Assembly: GCA_900557355.1 (NCBI GenBank)
Contig: USSR01000427.1
Coordinates: 1-6,218 of the forward strand
Source: an uncultured Bacteroides sp.
GTDB lineage: Bacteria; Bacteroidota; Bacteroidia; Bacteroidales; Bacteroidaceae
Reading direction: 5' to 3'
DNA length: 6,218 nt
Below are positions 1 through 6,218 of the stretch, in pieces. Both the position numbers and the translations under genes were made by a program. A model generated the notes under the pieces. That model had not been told where the DNA came from, ran no database searches, and worked only from the letters and a program-made list of their open reading frames with translations. Each line of letters begins with the position of its first letter. Within the stretch, counting starts at the first letter, position 1.

Positions 1-759
1 TTAAATGCTGTCAAGTTTACGAAGGAAGGAAGTATCAGTTATGGTTACAAACTGGTGGACAATCAGATTGTATTCCACGTAACGGATACCGGAACAGGAA
101 TTGAACCGGAGAAAGTGGGGCGTGTGTTCGAGCGTTTTGCAAAGCTGAACAATCATGCGCAGGGCACAGGATTGGGGTTATCTATCTGTAAGTCTATTGT
201 TGAACGGCTCGGTGGAAAGATTTCCGTCAACTCCGAATTTGGCAAGGGGACGACGTTTACATTTACTTTACCATACACGATTGCAAATCCTGCAAATGTG
301 GATTCTTCAAAGAAAGAGAATGGTGAAGGGAACATTGCTGGAATAGCATCTGCCGGAAAAACTGCTGATTCGAATGTTGACAGTTCTGTAAATACACGGC
401 ATGCCTGTATTTTGGTTGCCGAAGATACGGACAGTAACTTCGACTTATTGGAGGCTATTCTAGGTAAAGACCATCAGCTTATACGTGCGCATGACGGAAT
501 GGAAGCTGTCACGATGTTCGATGAAGTGAAACCGGATCTTATCTTGATGGATATCAAGATGCCGAATCTGGACGGACTGGAAGCTACAAAAATCATCCGT
601 GAGCTGTCTGCCACTGTCCCTATTATTGCTCAAAGTGCCTTTGCATACGAACAGGACCGAAAAGCAGCTGAAGAAGCGGGGTGCAATGATTTTATAGCTA
701 AACCAATAGCGGATGATAAGTTGAAAGCAATGATTCATAAATGGTTGCTTCCTTCGTAG
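1..759 (+). CDS. Hybrid sensor histidine kinase, C-terminal part (HATPase_c + receiver domain), 5' truncated by window edge
   Basis: The open frame runs from base 1, so the start lies outside the window; 252 residues are visible. Residues 1-7 (LNAVKFT) are the N box of a GHKL ATPase domain. The G1 box DTGTG is at 29-33, the F box around 42-47 (VFERFA) and the G2 box GTGLGLSI at 55-62; the domain ends near residue 92. A Ser/Asn/Lys-rich linker (about 93-134) leads to a receiver domain with the acidic pair E141-D142, phosphoacceptor D184 in LILMDIKMP, S212 at the Ser/Thr switch position and K234 in AKPI. All catalytic residues visible in both domains are intact. By family knowledge, the kinase passes phosphate from a His in the missing DHp domain to D184, or onward through a phosphorelay. 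The protein ends just after the receiver domain, so it has no C-terminal AraC-type DNA-binding domain and is not a one-protein HTCS regulator. The sensor region, and so the stimulus, cannot be seen. The EEP gene follows after 45 bases on the same strand. Confidence 0.95.
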   Translation, partial: LNAVKFTKEGSISYGYKLVDNQIVFHVTDTGTGIEPEKVGRVFERFAKLNNHAQGTGLGLSICKSIVERLGGKISVNSEFGKGTTFTFTLPYTIANPANVDSSKKENGEGNIAGIASAGKTADSNVDSSVNTRHACILVAEDTDSNFDLLEAILGKDHQLIRAHDGMEAVTMFDEVKPDLILMDIKMPNLDGLEATKIIRELSATVPIIAQSAFAYEQDRKAAEEAGCNDFIAKPIADDKLKAMIHKWLLPS

Positions 760-804
760 AGAGCTTAATCCCTCATGATACAACCAGCAAATAATTTAGA
801 TTAA

Positions 805-1902
805 ATGAAAGCCTTTTACAGACTGTTTTATTACATATCCATCGTGCTGACCAGTATTTTGGCAGGAGTTACCATTGCGGGTGCTTTCGTAGGCAATGCC
901 GCACCGGATAGTTTCAAATTTATGCCTTTCATCGGTTTGATACTGCCGATACTTTTATTGGCTAATCTTGCTTCTGCTATCTACTGGACGATTCGTTGGC
1001 GGTGCTGGGTTTTCATCCCTCTGATTGCTATATTCAGCAATTGGGGGTATATAAGCTGTGTATTACAATCGCCTTTTTTCAGTCCGGCTTCGTCACCGAT
1101 GGTTAAAATGAATGTATATACTCCGGGAGTGTTGACGGTTGCTACTTACAACGTCGATGCCTTTAACCACGAGCATACCGGCTACTCATGCAAGGAGATT
1201 GCTTCTTACATGAGAAATCTGCAAGCAGATATTCTCTGTTTTCAAGAATTTGGCATTAACGATGAGTTTGGCATCGATAGTATATACGCAGCTCTTTCTA
1301 ATTGGCCGTATCATTATATTCCTTCTTCGCCCGAAGGAAAGAATCTGTTGCAACTGGCTGTTTTCAGCCGTTATCCTATCAAGGAGGAGCATCTTATCAT
1401 CTATCCTGATTCGAAAAATTGCAGTCTTGCATGTGATATTGAAATCAATGGTCGCACCATCCGCCTGTTCAACAATCATCTCCAAACAACGGAAGTAAGC
1501 CAGAACAAGCGCAAACTGGAAAAGGGACTTCGTACGGATGATTCCCAAAGAGTGGAACATGCTGCCCTGGGACTTATCGACGGCTTACATGAGAATTTCC
1601 GGAAACGGGCCGTACAAGCTGATCTTCTCAAGCAACTGATAGCCGCCTCCCCCTATCCTACTCTAGTCTGCGGTGACTTTAACTCTCTGCCGTCTTCGTA
1701 TGTTTATCATACTATAAAAGGTGATAAGTTGCAGGATGGTTTTCAGAGGAGCGGGCATGGGTATATGTATACTTTCAAGTACTTCAAGCATCTGTTGAGA
1801 ATCGACTATATTCTCCATTCACCGGAACTGAATAGCACGGATTACTTCTCGCCGGATCTTAATTATAGCGATCATAATCCGGTGGTGATGAGGATGAAAT
1901 AA
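805..1902 (+). CDS. Membrane-anchored endonuclease/exonuclease/phosphatase (EEP) family protein
   Basis: Complete 365-residue protein starting at ATG 805. The N-terminal quarter has three hydrophobic segments (about residues 8-30, 39-60 and 67-87), followed by an EEP (DNase I-like) domain from about 110 to the end. The expected metal-binding and catalytic motifs are present in order: TYNVD 114-118 (N116), CFQEF 145-149 (E148), NNHLQ 223-227 (H225), GDFNS 290-294 (D291, N293), RIDYIL 332-337 (D334) and SDHNPV 355-360 (D356, H357). It is therefore probably an active Mg-dependent phosphodiesterase or phosphatase. The family includes nucleases, inositol-phosphate and sphingolipid phosphodiesterases, so the substrate cannot be named. 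Arg and Lys residues lie at the extreme N-terminus and between segments 2 and 3 (TIRWRCW), which by the positive-inside rule suggests that the catalytic domain faces the periplasm (inference). There is no Shine-Dalgarno sequence, as usual in Bacteroidetes. It may be co-transcribed with the kinase 45 bases upstream, since no terminator is visible between them. Confidence 0.93.
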   Translation: MKAFYRLFYYISIVLTSILAGVTIAGAFVGNAAPDSFKFMPFIGLILPILLLANLASAIYWTIRWRCWVFIPLIAIFSNWGYISCVLQSPFFSPASSPMVKMNVYTPGVLTVATYNVDAFNHEHTGYSCKEIASYMRNLQADILCFQEFGINDEFGIDSIYAALSNWPYHYIPSSPEGKNLLQLAVFSRYPIKEEHLIIYPDSKNCSLACDIEINGRTIRLFNNHLQTTEVSQNKRKLEKGLRTDDSQRVEHAALGLIDGLHENFRKRAVQADLLKQLIAASPYPTLVCGDFNSLPSSYVYHTIKGDKLQDGFQRSGHGYMYTFKYFKHLLRIDYILHSPELNSTDYFSPDLNYSDHNPVVMRMK

Positions 1903-1938
1903 AAAAGATGCTCCGTTTATTGAACGAAGCATCTTTTT
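1902..1938. terminator. Bidirectional intrinsic terminator between convergent genes
   Basis: An 11-bp perfect stem, AAAAAGATGCT (1902-1912) with AGCATCTTTTT (1928-1938), is extended after one C/A mismatch by CCGTT-type pairs 1914-1917 with 1923-1926, leaving a 5-base loop at 1918-1922. The A-tract on one side and T-tract on the other give a terminal U-run in both transcripts. It can therefore end both the EEP gene from the left and the receptor gene from the right. The first stem base is also the last base of the EEP stop codon (TAA, 1900-1902). Confidence 0.9.
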
Positions 1939-1949
1939 ATATAAATATT

Positions 1950-4900
1950 CTAGAATGTAAACTTAACGCCTAACTGCATCTGCCATGCACTACCTGTAGA
2001 AGCAGTATAATCCCATTTAGAATTTTTCTGGAACACCTCGCGAGAAGATGCATTCATCTGATAAGTAAGAGGTTCTCCTACCTTACTTGCTGTTTTTAAC
2101 AACCTTACATTATCATAACTCTGCAAACCGCAAGAGCGATAAGCCCCCCACTTCGAATTTAATAAGTTACCAATATTCAACATATCAAGACTTACTTGAA
2201 TACCGTACTTACGGCTACCAATCTTAGCATAAAAATCCTGTGCTATCTTCATGTCAAAACGGTGAATCCACGGTTCTAAAGAAGAAGCACGTTCTACATA
2301 CTGCCCCTTGTGATCATTCAAATAAGAGTCATTATTTACATAGTTCCAAAAATCTTCTTGTTGGTCTACCGCCGAATAAGTCACATTATTTTGTTTATCT
2401 TTAATATCCACAAATGTCATTTCTTCTTTAGAAGCAGGCACATACATCAAATCGGAATAGTTTCCGTCACCGTTCATATCATTAGAATAGGTATAAGAAA
2501 AACGTCCTTGTTGGTAACCTGTATAGAACAAAGAAACAGTCGTTTTCATATTCGCATAAGCAACTTCATAAGAAGCATTAGCTATCAAACGATGCGGGGT
2601 AGAAAATAAAGAATAAGAGACACCCGGATCATTCAATGAATTAACTGCAACATTATTCTGCCATACTGAAGCCGCCGATGAACCTGGATTTGCCGTCATA
2701 TCTTTAGCCATTGTATAAGTGTACCCAAATGAACCTGTAAAGCCAAAATCAAATTTCTTCGTTAATACTGCATTAAAAGAATATTGATAACCTTTTTCAT
2801 CCCCATTAGTCAACTGTATAACGGTTTTCGTCTTAGGATTGTCATAGTAATTATTCTTAGTCCAATATACACGTCCCGGTTGTTCATTATAGGTTCCAGA
2901 AGGGGCCTTTTCGTTCATATTCTTCTGAACAACATTATATATATCACGTGTATACATAGCACCAACAGAAAGCATAAATCCATAAGGTAACTGAAACTCT
3001 GCATTTACATTACTACGCCAAACTTGAGGCATTTTAAAATTCGGATCCACATAAGCTATAGCACCGGGGACCTCATTTCCCGGAGTTGATGGAAACATAT
3101 CCGGATTTTGGGTAAGAGTTTCTTTATAATTTGGATTAAAAGCAAAGTTTGCCGGTAATTCCGAAGTCTCAAATTCGACCATATTTTGCATCTGACCTGC
3201 ATTTGTCGGTTGGTTAGTGAACCATACAAATGGTAATAACCCTGTAAACAAGCCTGTACCTCCAGTCAAAACAATAGAACGGTCACCTTTTATATCCCAA
3301 TTAAATCCTAAACGAGGAGATATTAACAATTTACTTTTCGGCCATTCGGATACGTCAACATTCGTTCCATTAAATGACTGTTCTTTGATAGCCGCATTCC
3401 CTAACAAATCATCAAAATATAACGGTAAATCAAAGCGTAATCCATATGTCAATTTTAAATTAGGTGTAATAGAATATTCATCTTGTGCATAAGCTCCCAA
3501 CATACCAAATGTCAGTTCAGCTCCCGGAGCGTCTTTTCCATTATATCCATAAGTAATGCCATACAGCATCGGTTTTTCTCCCGTCATAAAATCGTCCATT
3601 GAAGCATAACGATAATATCCATAAGGAGCACGTAAATATGAATTCATGAAATACTGTCTTTCAAATGTTGCACCGGCAGTTATCAAATGGTTTCCTTTAT
3701 TAATAGTTACATTGTCAGTAACACTAAATACATTATTCTCGACATCATTAAAAGGAGTAAACAATTCTGTACCCAATGTCATATACTGCTTACCGTCCTT
3801 GTAAATATCAACCATTGGAAACGCATCTCCCTTAGTTGTACGAGAATCTCGGATATGGGTATAAGTCACTAATAATTTGTTTTGTACTGAAGAAGAAAAA
3901 TTGCTATTCAACTCACCGGAAAGAGACGTTACAATATTTCTAAAACCATAGTTGGAATTTCCAAATGCAAATGCATCAACCCCATAACGGTTTGAATTAG
4001 CTTTAGTGATTACTGAAGAAGTTGAACTAATACTAGCATCATTTTCTGATTTCACTGTGTTAAAACGTAATGACAGTTTATGACTTTTATTAATATTCCA
4101 ATCCAAACGAGCCATAAGCTTCCAATTTTTACTCTCGAAATCATCAAATTTATCATAACTTCCCGGATCATATCCATATTTATCCTTTACAAAATCACTT
4201 ATTGTCTTCAAATCCTTTATCCAAGTTCTAGAAATATGATTTTGATTATCCCCACTTCCACCTTCTTCTTGACTAGGAGTCCACAAAATACCAGGGCTAG
4301 TACTATTTTCTAATTCTCCATTTACAAAAAAGAATAGTTTATTTTTTATTATCGGAGCTCCTAATGTAAAGCCATACAAACTGGATTTATAACTTTCCAC
4401 ATTAGGAACGTCAACATCGTTAATAGATTTTCCTATAAAATTCTTTGGTTTCTGATATGTATAAACTGTTCCCTTTAATTCGTTTGTACCACTCTTGGTT
4501 ACAGCATTAATAGAAGCTCCCGTAAAATTGGAATACGTAACACTATAAGGAGAAACATTAACGCTAATTTCATCAATTGCATCAAGTGAAATAGGCTGCG
4601 CATCTCCACCCGGCAAATTATTAGTACTCAAACCAAAATTATTGTTCAAAGCTGCACCATCCACAGTTATTGTATTATAACGTCCATCACGTCCGGCAAA
4701 AGAATTACTGCCACCCGCATAAGGAGAAAGTTTAGTAAAGTCAGTAATACTACGATTAATAGTAGGCAATGTCGTTAACTGACGCTCACTCACATTCGTT
4801 ACAGTCCCCATCTTCTCTACTGTTTTCTGTGCTGTTACTATAACTTCATCCAATAATTCAGAACTTTCCTTTAAAACTACATTTAAAGTGTATACTTCTC

Positions 4901-5195
4901 CTAACGATAAATTTACACCTTTATAAATAGCAGTCTGATAACCAACATAAGAAACTTCAACTTTGTAAGGACCACCGGTACGCATACCTTGCAAATTAAA
5001 TTGACCACTGATATTAGTCACTGTACCATAACGTGTACCTGACGGCTCGTGGATTGCAACCACAGTCGCTCCAATGATAGGTTCATCTTGTGCTGTAACC
5101 TTACCACTCATACTAGAAGTGGTAACCTGCGCACTAACGGTAGCAATGACCATGAGCATCGCCGCTACTAAAAAAGATCGCATTCTCTTTAACAT
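1950..5195 (-). CDS. Oar-like TonB-dependent outer-membrane receptor with N-terminal carboxypeptidase-regulatory-like domain
   Basis: Complete 1081-residue protein from ATG at 5195-5193 to TAG at 1952-1950. A Sec signal peptide covers about residues 1-22, with a basic start (MLKRMR), a hydrophobic core and likely cleavage at VSA/Q23. Residues about 28-108 form a carboxypeptidase-regulatory-like beta-sandwich (GATVVAIHEPSG, then GQFNLQGM and YKVEVSYVGYQT). LDEVIVTAQ at 115-123 is the probable TonB box. The plug domain covers about 130-240 (TVDGAALNN at 177-185, INAVTKSGTNELKG at 229-242). The rest is a long aromatic-rich beta-barrel ending in QLGVKFTF, with the terminal Phe expected of a BAM-assembled protein. 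A DxNxDG loop (DMNGDGNYSD, 906-915) resembles calcium-binding loops. The protein should sit in the outer membrane and import a ligand, or act in surface transport, using TonB-ExbBD energy. It lacks the LDEVVVVGYG-type signature of SusC proteins and there is no SusD gene beside it, so I favour the Oar-like family. The ligand is unknown. It appears to be a single-gene unit, flanked by terminators, with its own promoter. Confidence 0.93.
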   Translation of the reverse strand: MLKRMRSFLVAAMLMVIATVSAQVTTSSMSGKVTAQDEPIIGATVVAIHEPSGTRYGTVTNISGQFNLQGMRTGGPYKVEVSYVGYQTAIYKGVNLSLGEVYTLNVVLKESSELLDEVIVTAQKTVEKMGTVTNVSERQLTTLPTINRSITDFTKLSPYAGGSNSFAGRDGRYNTITVDGAALNNNFGLSTNNLPGGDAQPISLDAIDEISVNVSPYSVTYSNFTGASINAVTKSGTNELKGTVYTYQKPKNFIGKSINDVDVPNVESYKSSLYGFTLGAPIIKNKLFFFVNGELENSTSPGILWTPSQEEGGSGDNQNHISRTWIKDLKTISDFVKDKYGYDPGSYDKFDDFESKNWKLMARLDWNINKSHKLSLRFNTVKSENDASISSTSSVITKANSNRYGVDAFAFGNSNYGFRNIVTSLSGELNSNFSSSVQNKLLVTYTHIRDSRTTKGDAFPMVDIYKDGKQYMTLGTELFTPFNDVENNVFSVTDNVTINKGNHLITAGATFERQYFMNSYLRAPYGYYRYASMDDFMTGEKPMLYGITYGYNGKDAPGAELTFGMLGAYAQDEYSITPNLKLTYGLRFDLPLYFDDLLGNAAIKEQSFNGTNVDVSEWPKSKLLISPRLGFNWDIKGDRSIVLTGGTGLFTGLLPFVWFTNQPTNAGQMQNMVEFETSELPANFAFNPNYKETLTQNPDMFPSTPGNEVPGAIAYVDPNFKMPQVWRSNVNAEFQLPYGFMLSVGAMYTRDIYNVVQKNMNEKAPSGTYNEQPGRVYWTKNNYYDNPKTKTVIQLTNGDEKGYQYSFNAVLTKKFDFGFTGSFGYTYTMAKDMTANPGSSAASVWQNNVAVNSLNDPGVSYSLFSTPHRLIANASYEVAYANMKTTVSLFYTGYQQGRFSYTYSNDMNGDGNYSDLMYVPASKEEMTFVDIKDKQNNVTYSAVDQQEDFWNYVNNDSYLNDHKGQYVERASSLEPWIHRFDMKIAQDFYAKIGSRKYGIQVSLDMLNIGNLLNSKWGAYRSCGLQSYDNVRLLKTASKVGEPLTYQMNASSREVFQKNSKWDYTASTGSAWQMQLGVKFTF

Positions 5196-5245
5196 AAATG
5201 TAGTTGATTAGTTAATATAAATTGTTTGCTTTTAAAAACTGTGCA

Positions 5246-5253
5246 CAAATATA
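5246..5253 (-). promoter_or_regulatory. Probable Bacteroides-type promoter -7 element for the receptor gene
   Basis: On the minus strand this reads TATATTTG, an exact match to the Bacteroides sigma-ABfr -7 consensus TAnnTTTG. It lies 50 bases upstream of the receptor ATG, which would give a leader of roughly 40-45 bases. A good -33 TTTG is not seen at the usual 19-21 base spacing; the sequence there is AATGTAGT. The region is very AT-rich, so a chance match is possible. Confidence 0.55.
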
Positions 5254-5269
5254 ATTAATAATATTTAGA

Positions 5270-5291
5270 ACTACATTACGATTATACTACA
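5270..5291 (-). repeat. Paired direct repeat TGTAGT upstream of the receptor promoter
   Basis: On the minus strand TGTAGT occurs at 5291-5286 and again at 5275-5270, 16 bases apart from start to start. The nearer copy falls where the -33 element would be for the -7 box at 5253-5246. This could be an operator or activator half-site pair, but the match is only 6 bases in AT-rich DNA and the function is conjecture. Confidence 0.3.
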
Positions 5292-5334
5292 ATTTTTTAA
5301 GAGAGATAAACGTTTTCCCCTGTTATAAAATGAT

Positions 5335-5363
5335 AAAGGCTCCACAATATTTGCAGAGCCTTT
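5335..5363 (-). terminator. Probable intrinsic terminator downstream of ettA
   Basis: AAAGGCTC (5335-5342) pairs perfectly with GAGCCTTT (5356-5363), an 8-bp stem with a 13-base loop. On the minus strand, the stem is followed by TTTATCATTTTAT, an interrupted U-rich tract. It lies about 50 bases beyond the ettA stop and would separate ettA from the receptor gene. The T-rich run TTTTATTTT on the plus strand means it could also work in that direction, but no plus-strand gene is nearby. Confidence 0.75.
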
Positions 5364-5377
5364 TATTTTGAAACAGA

Positions 5378-5394
5378 AAGCATTAGAAATGCTT
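5378..5394 (-). repeat. Short inverted repeat just after ettA
   Basis: AAGCATT (5378-5384) and AATGCTT (5388-5394) form a 7-bp perfect hairpin with a 3-base loop, 17 bases beyond the ettA stop codon. On the minus strand it is followed by TCTGTTTC, a weak U-rich stretch, so it may be an accessory transcript-end hairpin ahead of the stronger one at 5335-5363. Its function is not proven and a chance origin is possible. Confidence 0.4.
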
Positions 5395-5411
5395 CAATCT
5401 ATTACTTTATA

Positions 5412-6218
5412 CTAGTCAGTCATTAACTTTCTATAACGAACACGTTTTGGTTCTTCATTTCCCAAACGTTTCATTTTATTTTCTTCATATTCTGAATAAG
5501 AACCTTCGAAGTAGAATACATTGGAGTCTCCTTCAAAAGCAAGGATATGTGTACAGATACGGTCGAGGAACCAACGGTCGTGCGAGATAACTACTGCACA
5601 GCCGGCGAAATCTTCCAAACCTTCTTCCAAAGCACGTAGTGTGTTTACGTCGATATCATTGGTAGGCTCATCGAGCAACAGTACATTACCTTCTTCTTTC
5701 AAAGCCATCGCCAAGTGTAAACGGTTTCTTTCACCACCGGACAGTACGCCGCAGAGTTTTTCCTGATCACCTCCCGAGAAATTGAAACGGGAAAGGTATG
5801 CACGCGCATTCACATCACGTCCACCCATACGGATCAACTCATTACCACCGGAAATTACCTGATATACACTCTTATTCGGATCAATATCTCTGTGCTGCTG
5901 GTCTACATACGCCACCTTTACAGTCTCTCCTACTTCAAATTCTCCTTTATCCACTGTTTCCAATCCCATAATCAGGCGGAACAATGTCGTCTTTCCCGCA
6001 CCATTAGGGCCAATCACACCGACAATACCATTAGGAGGAAGCATAAAGTTCAAATCGTCAAACAACAGTTTATCACCGTATGCTTTAGCCACATGTTTGG
6101 CTTCAATGACCTTATTACCCAGACGGGGACCATTCGGAATAAAGATTTCAAGTTTCTCTTCTTTCTCCTTCACGTCCTCATTCAGCAATTTGTCATAAGA
6201 GTTAAGACGTGCCTTACC
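5412..6218 (-). CDS. ettA: Energy-dependent translational throttle protein EttA (ABC-F ATPase), C-terminal half, 5' truncated by window edge
   Basis: The frame is open to the right edge, so 268 C-terminal residues are visible, about half of the roughly 555 residues of E. coli EttA. Residues 1 to about 25 (GKARLNSYDKL...) are the end of the linker between the two ATPase domains, and the second ATPase domain follows. It has Walker A GPNGAGKTT at 70-78, Q-loop VDQ (Q107), signature LSGGER at 159-164, Walker B VLLLDEP at 179-185 with catalytic Glu in DEPTNDID, and H-loop SHDRWFLDR (H213). FIPNGPRLG before the domain, the DEPTND variant (rather than the DEPTNH common in other ABC-F proteins), THILAFEG, and a short C-terminal tail ending PKRVRYRKLMTD closely resemble EttA as I remember it. 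There are no membrane segments, as expected for a cytoplasmic ABC-F protein. EttA binds the ribosomal E site and links early elongation to ATP/ADP levels. The diagnostic P-site tRNA-interaction motif lies outside the window. The gene ends with TAG at 5414-5412. Confidence 0.94.
   Translation of the reverse strand, partial: GKARLNSYDKLLNEDVKEKEEKLEIFIPNGPRLGNKVIEAKHVAKAYGDKLLFDDLNFMLPPNGIVGVIGPNGAGKTTLFRLIMGLETVDKGEFEVGETVKVAYVDQQHRDIDPNKSVYQVISGGNELIRMGGRDVNARAYLSRFNFSGGDQEKLCGVLSGGERNRLHLAMALKEEGNVLLLDEPTNDIDVNTLRALEEGLEDFAGCAVVISHDRWFLDRICTHILAFEGDSNVFYFEGSYSEYEENKMKRLGNEEPKRVRYRKLMTD

Noticed and set aside
55..57. GTG as a start codon for the kinase fragment
   Set aside because: The frame is open upstream to base 1, and residues 1-7 (LNAVKFT) are the N box of the ATPase domain, so translation clearly begins outside the window.
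460..783. 107-codon open frame on the minus strand opposite the kinase
   Set aside because: It lies antisense to the well-supported receiver domain and its translation shows no recognisable domain; it is a shadow frame.
792..799. TAATTTAG as a -7 promoter box for the EEP gene
   Set aside because: It differs from TAnnTTTG at one position and lies only 5 bases before the ATG, which would leave essentially no leader.
1186..1560. 124-codon open frame on the minus strand opposite the EEP gene
   Set aside because: It is fully antisense to conserved EEP motifs and shows no recognisable protein features.
5201..5216. Tandem TAGTTGAT / TAGTTAAT in the receptor leader
   Set aside because: It is an imperfect 8-base duplication in very AT-rich DNA with no further copies, so it is not supported as a functional repeat.
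5241..5246. GTGCAC palindrome beside the -7 element
   Set aside because: A 6-base palindrome is expected often by chance and no extended symmetry surrounds it.
6186..6188. TTG as a start codon for the ABC-F gene
   Set aside because: The frame continues to the window edge with residues typical of the EttA interdomain linker (GKARLNSYDK), so this is an internal Leu codon.
1..6218. Insertion sequences, CRISPR arrays, tRNA or rRNA genes, or an undescribed multi-gene system
   Set aside because: No transposase-like protein, regularly spaced repeats or RNA gene was recognised, and the four genes belong to familiar families with no sign of a new functional cluster.

Overview
The window looks like chromosomal DNA from the Bacteroidales, most likely Bacteroides or a close relative. 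The evidence is a large TonB-dependent receptor with an N-terminal carboxypeptidase-regulatory-like domain, a hybrid histidine kinase, start codons without Shine-Dalgarno sequences, and a perfect match to the Bacteroides -7 promoter motif TAnnTTTG upstream of the receptor gene. The genus is an inference from gene style; no rRNA or other marker gene is present.

Layout: positions 1-759 (+) hold the C-terminal part of a hybrid sensor histidine kinase (end of the ATPase domain plus a receiver domain), cut by the left edge. After 45 bases, 805-1902 (+) encodes a complete membrane-anchored endonuclease/exonuclease/phosphatase (EEP) family protein. A strong symmetric hairpin at 1902-1938 separates it from the convergent gene at 1950-5195 (-), a complete 1081-residue Oar-like TonB-dependent outer-membrane receptor. 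The 216-base gap at 5196-5411 contains the receptor's probable promoter and the terminator of the next gene. Positions 5412-6218 (-) hold the C-terminal half of EttA, an ABC-F ribosome-associated ATPase, cut by the right edge.

The genes do not form an obvious pathway. The kinase and the EEP gene are co-directional and close enough to be co-transcribed, but nothing in the sequence ties their functions. The receptor appears to be its own transcription unit, with a terminator on each side, and has no SusD-type partner next to it. It is also visibly more AT-rich than its neighbours in sampled stretches. I found no mobile element, CRISPR array, RNA gene or clearly new system. The points most worth a second look are the solo receptor with its paired upstream repeat, its different base composition, and the predicted periplasmic placement of the EEP domain.
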